From assembly GCA_964396385.1 (NCBI GenBank), contig CAYNFH010000065.1, positions 1-27,926 of the forward strand: 27,926 nucleotides of DNA. Direction: 5' to 3'. This stretch comes from CAYNFH01 sp964396385 (GTDB taxonomy: Bacteria > Armatimonadota > Chthonomonadetes > Chthonomonadales > CAJBBX01). A model generated the notes under the pieces. It searched no databases, was not told the DNA's origin, and saw nothing but the letters and a program-made list of their open reading frames with translations. Positions 21,163-27,926 of the stretch are shown one piece after another; the stretch's first letter is position 1; each line of letters begins with the position of its first letter. The position numbers and the translations under genes were made by a program.

Positions 21163-22977
21163 CTACTCCGCCGCCGCAGCCGCGGCGGGCTCGACCGCCT
21201 GCGCAAGCTGCCTCGCTTCCGTGACCATTTCGCGTATGAGCTCCATTCCACCCTGCCAGAACGCCCTGTCTTCGATGTCCACCCCGATCTCCCCGAGAAT
21301 CTCGGCCGGGCGGCGCGAGCCCCCGGCCGAGAGCAGGTTGAAGTACCGCTCCACGAACGGCTCGCCCTCTCGCCTGTATTGGGCGTAGAGCGACAGTACC
21401 AGAAGCTCGCCGAACGCGTACGCGTAGACATAGAAGGGGGAGCTGAACACGTGGGGGATGTACATCCACCACCAGGCGTGGTCCTCGCCCAGTCGGAGGG
21501 AATCGCCGAACATCTCCTGGATGCTGGACTGCCATATTGCGTTGTACTGCTCCGTGGTCAGCTCGCCCTGCTCTCTACGCTGCCGGTGAGCCTGCTGCTC
21601 GAAGCGGTACATGGCCACTTGTCGGAAGACCGTGGCGAAGGTGTCCTCGATCTTTCCCGTTAACAGCGCCAGCCGCTCCCGCGGGTCCTCGATCTGCTGC
21701 CGCAGCCGGTCGAACACCAGCATCTCGGCGAAGACACTCGCCGTCTCCGCCATGGGTAGAGAGGGATGGAAGTCCAGGTAAGTGACGTCCGCCGAGAGCA
21801 CCCCGTGCACGGCGTGCCCCAGCTCGTGCGCCAGCGTCATTACGTCGCGCGGCTTGCCGGTGTAGTTCATGAAGACGTACGGATGCTCATCCGGCGTGAC
21901 GCTCATGCAGAATGCCCCGCCCGTCTTGCCCGGCCGGATCTCAGCATCGATCCAGCTCCGGGTAAAGAACCGGTCCGCCATCTCGTTCATCTTGCCGGAG
22001 AACTCCCCGAACGCCGAGAGCACCATCCGGCGGGCCTCCTCGAAACGGACGTCCTCCTCCTGGGCGGCGATCGGCGCGTAGCGGTCGTAGTGCGTGAGCT
22101 CCTCCAGACTCAGTAGGTGCCGCTTGAGCCGGTAGTAGTCCGCCACGATGCCGAAGTTCTCCACGGCCACATCCACTACGTGTTGCGCGACGGTGGGAGA
22201 CACCTCGTTATCCAGGTGGCGGGCCTGCTCCGGATAGCTGTAACCGCGCAGGCGGTCCATGGTGGCCTTGTGCTGGAGCAGGTTGTTGAAGATGAAGGTC
22301 AGCAGATGGGCGTGCTCCTTCAGGGTTGCCGTGATGGCCTCGGAGGCTGCCACGCGGACCTGGCGCTCCGGCCGGTAGAGCAGCGCTATGACCTCGCTCT
22401 CCGTGAGATCCTGAGTCTCCCCGTCGAGTACAACGCGGAATCTCGCGCGGGAGATCGCCTCGTCGAACAGCCGGTCGAAGGCCCGTATGCCGGTGTTGGC
22501 CAGCTCCTCCGCAATCCGCTCCTCTGCCTCGGAAAGGTAGTGGGCGGCGATCTCGCGCTCGTGCTCCAGGTAGTGCCGGTAGGACGCGAGCTTCGCGTCG
22601 GTCAGAATCGTGGCGAAGGTCCGCTCCGGCATCTTGCCCACCTCCAGGTCCAGGAACAGCAGCCTCGTTCCGATGGCCGTGGAGGCAAGCTGCATCCTCT
22701 GGAGGAACGCCCCGCGCGCGGCATCTGTTGTATCCGCGTTGAACAGCAGATTCGCGTAGGACAGAGGCTTGGCACGCCCGCGGAGAAGGGCGTCGTACCG
22801 ATCGAGTGCCATTCGCAGCGTTTCCGCAGTGCACTCCTCGGAGGCAATACGGCCCTTGAAGTCAGTCTCGAAGGCCTCGGCCCCGATCAGAAGGCGGTCC
22901 AGGTCCTCCTGGATTCGGGGGTCATCCAGTCCGCTGTACAGGTCGGAGAGGTCCCACGCCACACTCGTCTCTTCCAC
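21163..22977 (-). CDS. Oligoendopeptidase F-type metallopeptidase (M3B)
   Basis: The product of about 604 residues is a zinc peptidase of the PepF/M3B family, which cleaves short oligopeptides in the cytoplasm. The zinc-binding HELGH is in TLAHELGHAVHG, and the third ligand Glu follows in PMAETASVFAEM. The N-terminal AWDLSDLYSGLDDP is the family's usual opening, and the C-terminal FSSPFYVYAYAFGELLVLSLY is the conserved part of the active-site lobe. Length agrees with the family (about 600). I choose the GTG at 22977 since GGGAG lies six bases upstream and the WDLSDLY motif follows soon after. A TTG at 23013 would add 12 residues with no ribosome site. It has no signal peptide, unlike its cotranscribed downstream partner. 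Confidence 0.93.
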   Translation of the reverse strand: MEETSVAWDLSDLYSGLDDPRIQEDLDRLLIGAEAFETDFKGRIASEECTAETLRMALDRYDALLRGRAKPLSYANLLFNADTTDAARGAFLQRMQLASTAIGTRLLFLDLEVGKMPERTFATILTDAKLASYRHYLEHEREIAAHYLSEAEERIAEELANTGIRAFDRLFDEAISRARFRVVLDGETQDLTESEVIALLYRPERQVRVAASEAITATLKEHAHLLTFIFNNLLQHKATMDRLRGYSYPEQARHLDNEVSPTVAQHVVDVAVENFGIVADYYRLKRHLLSLEELTHYDRYAPIAAQEEDVRFEEARRMVLSAFGEFSGKMNEMADRFFTRSWIDAEIRPGKTGGAFCMSVTPDEHPYVFMNYTGKPRDVMTLAHELGHAVHGVLSADVTYLDFHPSLPMAETASVFAEMLVFDRLRQQIEDPRERLALLTGKIEDTFATVFRQVAMYRFEQQAHRQRREQGELTTEQYNAIWQSSIQEMFGDSLRLGEDHAWWWMYIPHVFSSPFYVYAYAFGELLVLSLYAQYRREGEPFVERYFNLLSAGGSRRPAEILGEIGVDIEDRAFWQGGMELIREMVTEARQLAQAVEPAAAAAAE

Positions 22978-23040
22978 GCGTTTCTCCCATTCCACGGAGT
23001 GGTCGGCGCGCAATACCGCCGGTACTCATTATGACCCAAG

Positions 23041-24246
23041 CTAGGAATGGGCCGTATGAAAGTGGGGATCCGCCTGGACGATCGGTGCTATTCGTCTGGC
23101 GAGCGCCTGAGCGAGCACCTGATTACCCTCAGGCATCAGGTGGTCGTTGTCGTAGAAGGACGAGCTCGGCAGAAGATCGCTCAGATCGTACGTGGGGATG
23201 GAAGGATCCCGCAGAAATCCGCACAGCACGCGGCGGTTCTCCATGTACCTGTCGCGGGACATATAGGCTTCGATGAACTCGGGGTTCTGTGGAGTGACGT
23301 AGGTGATTGCTGGCGTGCTGCTACGGTGGAGCGCGTCCAAGATATAGCGGTAGTACTGCCCGTTGAAGCGGTCAGCGGTGATCTTGTCCGTATAGAGCCC
23401 GCGGAACTGCGCGGCGGTCAAGCCCCTCCGGTTCCAGGGGAGCATCCGCAGCCGGCCCATCCGCTTCCCGGCCGTGGCGGCGGCCATGATGACGGGGTTC
23501 GGCGATTCGAATGGGGAGCGAGGTTGGATTCCGAAGAGCCTTGCGTTGATGTCTTGCCGCATCCCGACCAGGCGGAGGTTCCGCTCGAAGAAGTCCGACG
23601 TGGCGTCGTCGATTACGATCTTCACGGCGCGCCGCGGAAGGAGCCGCCCGATGCACTCCGGCACCTCCCGGAGGTTGCGCGCGAGCCACGGCGCCGCCAT
23701 GGGAATGTCCTGGATCGACTGCTGGTACGTGATGTAGTTGCTGGAGATGACGACCAGGTCCGGTCTGGCCTCCAGCACCTTCGTCAGCAGGCAGAGCTGG
23801 TCCGTCGAGCGCGCCCCCGCGATGCCGAAGTTCCACACGTGAATAGGGCGCCCAGGTAGGGCCCTGCCGATCTCCCGCTCGAGGCACTCCGGGACCGTCT
23901 GGTCGGGAGGCAGCAGGGAAGCGCCCACCACCACAGAGTCGCCTATCACCACCACACGGTAGGCGGGATCCCTCCTGAGCTGGTCGACCCAGACGGCTTC
24001 CGAGCCCACGCCGGGGAAGTTATCGAAGCGCTGGTGGTGGAGGCACTCCGTTCGGTCGTATGCCGCGCGCGTCCCGAGCTCGAACACCGTAAGGAACAGC
24101 AGGCAGAAGAGCCACGGCCGCAGCGTCACGTACCACGGACGGGCCGGCAGATGCTCCGAGCCCGCCGCGACGACGACGCTTGCGAGCTCCTCGCGAACCG
24201 GAGCTACGCCTCGGGCCCTGTCCGCCCGCTCCGCCGTCACCGCCAC
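23041..24246 (-). CDS. Membrane-anchored SGNH/GDSL-like protein, likely O-acyltransferase partner
   Basis: The 401-residue product has one N-terminal membrane helix (about residues 43-58, LRPWLFCLLFLTVFEL) and an extracytoplasmic SGNH-type domain. Block I is VVVIGDSVVVGAS with Ser104, and the catalytic Asp-x-x-His is in YDNDHLMPEGN (D366, H369). Relatives such as AlgJ/AlgX and DltD-like proteins take acyl groups from an MBOAT partner and put them on a polysaccharide. An MBOAT gene lies just upstream in the same direction. The GTG at 24246 has AGGAG seven bases upstream, and that site lies within the end of a short repeat. The partner role is inferred from context and fold. Confidence 0.85.
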   Translation of the reverse strand: MAVTAERADRARGVAPVREELASVVVAAGSEHLPARPWYVTLRPWLFCLLFLTVFELGTRAAYDRTECLHHQRFDNFPGVGSEAVWVDQLRRDPAYRVVVIGDSVVVGASLLPPDQTVPECLEREIGRALPGRPIHVWNFGIAGARSTDQLCLLTKVLEARPDLVVISSNYITYQQSIQDIPMAAPWLARNLREVPECIGRLLPRRAVKIVIDDATSDFFERNLRLVGMRQDINARLFGIQPRSPFESPNPVIMAAATAGKRMGRLRMLPWNRRGLTAAQFRGLYTDKITADRFNGQYYRYILDALHRSSTPAITYVTPQNPEFIEAYMSRDRYMENRRVLCGFLRDPSIPTYDLSDLLPSSSFYDNDHLMPEGNQVLAQALARRIAPIVQADPHFHTAHS

Positions 24247-24253
24247 GTCCGGT

Positions 24254-24292
24254 CTCCTCTGTCCTCCGTCCTCCGTCTGCCGTCTTCCGTCA
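24254..24292. repeat. Low-complexity CCGTC-type repeat between small ORF and SGNH gene
   Basis: Units such as GTCCTCCGTCCTCCGTCTGC fill the gap between the two genes. On the minus strand, the ribosome site of the SGNH gene (AGGAG) overlaps its end. Related units are at 5719-5748 and, in frame, at 8990-9019. Confidence 0.7.
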
Positions 24293-24294
24293 TT

Positions 24295-24411
24295 CTAGAA
24301 GTCCACATAGATGAAGTGGGACGCGGTGGCGGAGTAGAAGAGCAGGGAGGCGACAATGATCAGCGCCCATCCGAAGCCCTTAAGCAGATCCAGCTTCCAA
24401 CCTGATCTCAT
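24295..24411 (-). CDS. 38-residue single-helix membrane protein between MBOAT and SGNH genes
   Basis: The product is MRSGWKLDLLKGF followed by a hydrophobic helix (WALIIVASLLFYSA) and SHFIYVDF. The ATG at 24411 has AGGAGGA eight to nine bases upstream, among the best ribosome sites in the window, and the gene starts 13 nt after the MBOAT stop. Its end, FIYVDF after a helix, resembles from memory the FIYTLF-like end of the DUF5989 small-protein family, which often occurs in MBOAT/SGNH clusters; this is a recollection, not a search. It is probably a helper of the acyl-transfer pair. Automatic annotation may miss it because of its size. Confidence 0.7.
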   Translation of the reverse strand: MRSGWKLDLLKGFGWALIIVASLLFYSATASHFIYVDF

Positions 24412-24424
24412 ACCCCGTCTCCTC

Positions 24425-25627
24425 CTATACTCGGCCAACCATCCTGCCGAAGCAGGCGAGCGCCACCGGCAGGCTGGGCGCGGCAAAGAGCACCCAGCCG
24501 AAGCAGATGTACTGGAACGTCACCGCGGTGCCCGCCCAGCGAACCGGGCGGCTGTCCGGAACATGGGAGCCGAGCGGCCGGTAGAGCCGAAGCACCGCCA
24601 GCCCCAGCCCCTGCCACAGGCCCCAGACCACGAAGTTCCAATTCGCCCCGTGCCACAGCCCGCAGATTGCCATTACAACCGTGAGATTGAAGAGGGTCCT
24701 GGCCTTGCCGCATCGGCTGCCCCCTAGCGGGATGAACAGGTAGTCCCTTATCCAGCTCGACAACGACATATGCCAGTTGTTCCAGAAGCGCGAGAGGTCC
24801 GGCTGCCGGTACGGCTTGTTAAAGTTCTCCGGCAGCCGGTATCCGAGCATCTGTCCCAGGCCGATGGCGATGTCCGTGAAGCCGGAGAAGTCGTAGTAGA
24901 TCTTCACCGCGTAGGCGTACATCGCGATCCAGATCGCCGTCCGCGTGCTGCCGTGAGGATGGGATAGCGCGGTCGTGAACAGGCCAGCCGTGTCCGCGAT
25001 GACGATCTTCTTGAAGATGCCCATCGTCACCCGCCGCAGGCCGTCGTCCAGGTAGTGCGCGCGGAAGCTCCCGTTCTGTTGCGCCTGCTCGCGGAAAATC
25101 TGGAACCGCTTGATGGGACCGGATACCAGGCTGGGAAAGAAGAAGGCGAACAGTGAGAATTCCAGCAGGCTGCCCCGCTGTGCCCGGCCGTGGTATACGT
25201 CAGTCAAGTAGTGGATGAACTCGAACGTGAAGAACGAGATACCGAGCGGCACCAGGAACCGGGGCTCCGGAAGCAGCCGGTCGTAGTCGAACTCGTGGAG
25301 CAGCCCGTTGCCGATGCCCACAATCATGCGGCTGTATTTGAAGAAGGCCAGGGTGCCGGCGCAGAGCACAAGACCCGCTATCAACGCGGTGCGAGCCGTC
25401 TTTCGGCCGTCCTCCTGCTCCCGCACGGCGACGATCACGCGCCCTAGCCCGTAAACAGACAGCGTCAGGCCGCCCAGCAGCAGAGTGTGCAAGGGAAAGT
25501 TATAGGTGAAGTAGACCAGGCTCGCCAGTAACAGACAGGCCCGCCGCCACCGGGCTGGCGTCAGCCACCAGTAGACCACGAGCACGGCGGCCATGAATAC
25601 GAGGAATGACCAGGTGGTAAAGATCAT
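24425..25627 (-). CDS. MBOAT-family membrane O-acyltransferase (AlgI-like)
   Basis: The 400-residue product has about ten hydrophobic segments. The MBOAT signature is present: GISFFTFEFIHYLTDVY, FFPSLVSGPIKRF, YDFSGFTDIAIGLGQMLGY, RFWNNWHMSLSSWIRDYLFIPLGG and the catalytic His326 in LWHGANWNF. Such proteins pass acyl groups across the membrane to a partner, as in alginate acetylation or D-alanylation of teichoic acid. At 400 residues it is shorter than AlgI (about 500); the missing part is at the C-terminal side, where AlgI has extra helices. The ATG at 25627 begins the usual MIFTTWSFLVF opening. A GTG at 25651 would add eight residues. It is the first gene of the module and divergent from the beta-barrel gene. 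Confidence 0.92.
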   Translation of the reverse strand: MIFTTWSFLVFMAAVLVVYWWLTPARWRRACLLLASLVYFTYNFPLHTLLLGGLTLSVYGLGRVIVAVREQEDGRKTARTALIAGLVLCAGTLAFFKYSRMIVGIGNGLLHEFDYDRLLPEPRFLVPLGISFFTFEFIHYLTDVYHGRAQRGSLLEFSLFAFFFPSLVSGPIKRFQIFREQAQQNGSFRAHYLDDGLRRVTMGIFKKIVIADTAGLFTTALSHPHGSTRTAIWIAMYAYAVKIYYDFSGFTDIAIGLGQMLGYRLPENFNKPYRQPDLSRFWNNWHMSLSSWIRDYLFIPLGGSRCGKARTLFNLTVVMAICGLWHGANWNFVVWGLWQGLGLAVLRLYRPLGSHVPDSRPVRWAGTAVTFQYICFGWVLFAAPSLPVALACFGRMVGRV

Positions 25628-25763
25628 CGTTCCGCGTGTCTGCCGCGGCACCAGGAAAGCGAGGCGAGCGCCAGGTGACCCGCGAATCGGCTATACTTCC
25701 AGTACCGCTACTATGGTGTGACGCAAGATTCATACCGCTCGCGGCAGTGACCGAGATTACCGC

Positions 25764-26594
25764 ATGACGCCCAGGAATGGTCCCCGCGTTTCCAGAAGCC
25801 GACTCTGCGGAATCTGCCTCTGTCTCGCGCTTCTGGGCACCGGGAGCAGGACACTGGCACAGCGAGCCGTCACCATCGACCCCTTGGTGGGACCGGAACA
25901 GTTCACGGAGTACCGGAATCTGTCCGGGCTCGCTGGGGGCGGTTACGGAGTCAATGCGCAGGGCTACGGCTCTCTTTCCGGACCCGTGTCCCTCTCCACA
26001 CCGGTCGCCCACGTGCTGGGAAGGGGACAACTCCGGCTCGAAGCCGCGGAGATGAGCTTTACCAGCAGCCCCGCCTTTGGGAACCGGGAGACCAATGGCA
26101 CGGCCGTAATCACGTACGGCCACACACTGGGGCGCTTCAACGTCGCGCTCACGGAGATGATTCTCACCTCCGACCTGAACCAGGCGATGAACCTCCAGGC
26201 CAGCTACATTCCGAGCGGAAGCTCGCACTGGGTAGGATCGCTCGGCGTACAGGGGCTCATCGGGGCGAACAAATCGACCGGGAACGGCGACGTGAATGCC
26301 CGATCTTCCCGCTCTTTCTTCGGGGTCGCGACGTACCGGCTGGACACCGGCCGCGCGCCAGTCTACTTAAGCGGCGGGTTCGGAACTCGCCGCTTCAAAG
26401 ACGGCTTCGTCTCGGCAAGCTTTCAGGCGCTCCAACCCTTGCGCGTCTGGGCGGAGTACGACGGCTTCGGGATCAATGAGGGAGTGCTGCTGGCCTGGCG
26501 CAAGACGGCGGAGGGCCACGGCCCGGAAGTGAACGTCGGCATCGGCTACGTGAAGAGCCGGTACTTCCTCTGGTCGGCGGGAATAGGATTCTAG
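25764..26594 (+). CDS. Secreted, probable outer-membrane beta-barrel protein
   Basis: The 276-residue product has a signal peptide (about residues 13-33, LCGICLCLALLGTGSRTLAQ). The rest alternates short amphipathic strands, with many Gly, Ser and aromatic residues, for example GQLRLEAAEMSFTSSPAFG, VYLSGGFGTRRFKDG and RVWAEYDGFGINEGVLLAW. It ends in WSAGIGF, a terminal phenylalanine typical of barrels inserted by the BAM machinery. No family is recognised with certainty; the C-terminal half recalls YjbH-like barrels linked to exopolysaccharide, which is a weak inference. The ATG has no strong ribosome site. The gene is divergent from MBOAT and 14 nt upstream of the asparaginase gene. Confidence 0.75.
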   Translation: MTPRNGPRVSRSRLCGICLCLALLGTGSRTLAQRAVTIDPLVGPEQFTEYRNLSGLAGGGYGVNAQGYGSLSGPVSLSTPVAHVLGRGQLRLEAAEMSFTSSPAFGNRETNGTAVITYGHTLGRFNVALTEMILTSDLNQAMNLQASYIPSGSSHWVGSLGVQGLIGANKSTGNGDVNARSSRSFFGVATYRLDTGRAPVYLSGGFGTRRFKDGFVSASFQALQPLRVWAEYDGFGINEGVLLAWRKTAEGHGPEVNVGIGYVKSRYFLWSAGIGF

Positions 26595-26608
26595 GAGGAG
26601 CGGAGGGG

Positions 26609-27517
26609 TTGCCCGTCTTCATAGCGACGTGGAGGTTCGGCCAGATCGCGTGTGAGGCAGGATGGCGGGTTCTCGCCGCCGGGGGCTCCGCGCTGGACGC
26701 GGTGGAGCAGGGCGCAAATGGGGTGGAGGAGGACCCGGAGGTGCAGTCGGTAGGCTACGGAGGGCTGCCGAACAGCGAGGGGGTCGTGGAGCTGGATGCC
26801 GCCATCATGGACGGGCCGACACACCGCGCCGGGGCGGTCGGCGGGCTCACGGGCATCCGCAAACCCATCTCCGTGGCGCGCCGAGTGATGGAGCAGACGC
26901 CGCACTCGATGCTGGTGGGCCAGAACGCGCGGCGCTTCGCGCTGCGCCAGGGTTTCCCGGACTCGGACCTGCTCACGGAGGAGTCCCGATCTCGCTATGA
27001 GGCCTGGCGGAGGGAGCACAGCGCGCCGGATGTGGTCCACTTTGAGGATCAGACCGGGGCTGAAAGCCACGACACGGTGGGTGTCTGCGCGCTGGACACG
27101 GTGGGCAATCTCGCCGCGGGATGCACGACCTCCGGCCTGGCGTGGAAGCTCCCCGGCCGCGTCGGAGACTCGCCGATCATCGGTTCCGGGCTCTATGCGG
27201 ACAATGCGGTAGGCGCCGCCGCGGCGACAGGCAACGGCGACGAGATCATGAAGGTGTGCCTCAGCTACCGGGTAATCCTGCTGATGGAGCAGGGGGCTGA
27301 TCCGCAAGCCGCGTGCGAGGATGCGATCCGGTACCTCCTGCGCAAGCGGCCGGGGCACCAGGACCGAGGCGCCGCCTGCATCGCCCTCGCCAAGGACGGA
27401 ATGATCGGCGCGGCGGCCACCCGCAGCGGGTTCCGGTCGCCGGACCGGCTGTGGCAGTACGCCTACACGCGCGACGGGCAGGTGCAACTGGAGGAAGGCG
27501 CGTATGTCGACGATTGA
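26609..27517 (+). CDS. N4-(beta-N-acetylglucosaminyl)-L-asparaginase family Ntn-hydrolase
   Basis: The 302-residue product belongs to the glycosylasparaginase (plant-type asparaginase) family, which is cut in two so that a Thr becomes the nucleophile. The cleavage site is ESHDTVGVCALD, with Thr156 at the start of the beta chain. The following TTSGLAWKLPGRVGDSPIIGSG and the later ATGNGDEI are the family's substrate-binding loops. The N-terminal EAGWRVLAAGGSALDAVEQG and the VGYGGLPN loop also fit. Glycosylasparaginases remove the sugar-asparagine link; isoaspartyl peptidases of the same fold act on isoaspartyl dipeptides. No signal peptide is visible, although many bacterial relatives have one. 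The TTG at 26609 follows an AGGAGGAG site that overlaps the previous stop codon. It overlaps the next gene by 14 nt. Confidence 0.92.
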   Translation: MPVFIATWRFGQIACEAGWRVLAAGGSALDAVEQGANGVEEDPEVQSVGYGGLPNSEGVVELDAAIMDGPTHRAGAVGGLTGIRKPISVARRVMEQTPHSMLVGQNARRFALRQGFPDSDLLTEESRSRYEAWRREHSAPDVVHFEDQTGAESHDTVGVCALDTVGNLAAGCTTSGLAWKLPGRVGDSPIIGSGLYADNAVGAAAATGNGDEIMKVCLSYRVILLMEQGADPQAACEDAIRYLLRKRPGHQDRGAACIALAKDGMIGAAATRSGFRSPDRLWQYAYTRDGQVQLEEGAYVDD

Positions 27518-27926
27518 CTCCGTTGGAGCCGCAATGGTACCGCTGGTCCGGACGGACATACCCGGGCCAAAGTCGCGCGAGTTCCTTGAGATGTCCCGCT
27601 GCTTCGAGCCCCGGTCCATGAGCGAGCAGGCCCCGGTGGTGTGGGACCACGCGCAAGGGGCGGTCGTCACGGACGTGGACGGTAACAAGTTCATCGACTT
27701 CACGTCCGGCGTGCTGGTCACGAACATCGGCCACTGCCACCCGGACCACGTGGCGGCAGTGCAGCAGCAGGCCGCGGAGGTGATGAACACCTACGACTTT
27801 GTGAACCCCTGGCGCGCCCGACTCGCCCGCAAGCTGGTGGAGATCACGCCGCCGTCCCTGGACCGCGCGTTCATTCTCACCACCGGCTCTGAAGCCACCG
27901 AGGCGGCCATCAAGATGGCCCGGCGG
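27504..27926 (+). CDS. Second class III aminotransferase, 3' end cut by the window edge
   Basis: An ATG at 27504, with GAGGAAGG six bases upstream, opens a frame that overlaps the asparaginase stop by 14 nt and runs to the last base (141 codons). It shows the class III opening: WDHAQGAVVTDVDGNKFIDF, then NIGHCHPDHVAAVQQQA, FVNPWRARLARKLVE and the cofactor-binding TTGSEATEAAIKMARR. This resembles 4-aminobutyrate aminotransferases (gabT/puuE type), though the PLP lysine lies outside the window. It should act on an amino donor such as GABA. Its coupling to the asparaginase suggests amino-acid or amino-sugar catabolism. Confidence 0.9.
   Translation, partial: MSTIDSVGAAMVPLVRTDIPGPKSREFLEMSRCFEPRSMSEQAPVVWDHAQGAVVTDVDGNKFIDFTSGVLVTNIGHCHPDHVAAVQQQAAEVMNTYDFVNPWRARLARKLVEITPPSLDRAFILTTGSEATEAAIKMARR

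Noticed and set aside
25692..25714. Promoter boxes TATACT and TACTAT before the beta-barrel gene
   Set aside because: No matching -35 sequence is found at a proper distance for either box, so I do not list them as a promoter.

Overview
The window comes from a GC-rich bacterial chromosome. Genes are tightly packed, with many GTG and TTG starts, 1-4 nt overlaps and clear Shine-Dalgarno sites. A secreted protein with a predicted outer-membrane beta-barrel and a terminal phenylalanine (25764-26594) suggests a diderm. Several intergenic regions carry short palindromic or low-complexity repeats. The gene set and repeats would fit an environmental lineage such as Armatimonadota, but no gene here is decisive, so the taxonomy is a weak inference. 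There is no plasmid, phage, transposase or CRISPR signature.

Layout. 1-533 (-): a VapBC-type toxin-antitoxin pair, the toxin cut by the window edge. 583-742 (-): tRNA-Val(CAC) with a near-consensus promoter and a hairpin downstream. 743-2369: a gene-poor stretch of about 1.6 kb with six copies of a short dyad repeat and one 46-bp palindrome. 2370-5526 (-): dnaN, then a regulatory cluster transcribed ECF sigma factor, anti-sigma factor, zinc-ribbon membrane protein, PilZ protein. The same promoter-like motif lies before the sigma factor and before dnaN, and the dnaN leader can form mutually exclusive hairpins. 5757-7043 (+): an MFS transporter. 7150-11934 (+): surE, an M28 peptidase with PDZ domain, a secreted PD40 beta-propeller and a HEAT-like membrane protein, probably one operon. 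11947-13176 (-): a geranylgeranyl-reductase-family flavoprotein.

13493-18194 (+): an RbsC-like ABC permease, a membrane-anchored TPR protein and a GalU-like nucleotidyltransferase chained by ATGA overlaps, then a class III aminotransferase and a small membrane protein. 18236-18271: a perfect 36-bp palindrome sharing its arms with the one at 1612. 18364-25627 (-): an MBOAT O-acyltransferase, a 38-residue membrane protein, an SGNH-like protein, an M3B oligoendopeptidase and a secreted GH2 glycosidase. The first three look like a polysaccharide O-acylation module. 25764-27926 (+): the beta-barrel protein, an N-terminal-nucleophile asparaginase of the glycosylasparaginase family and the start of a second class III aminotransferase.

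The points most worth a second look are the shared ECF-type promoter and structured leader that may tie dnaN to the sigma factor, and the palindrome family whose core changes while staying self-complementary. Next are a probably leaderless surE, repeat DNA read in frame as protein in three genes, and the compact acyltransferase module with its small middle protein.
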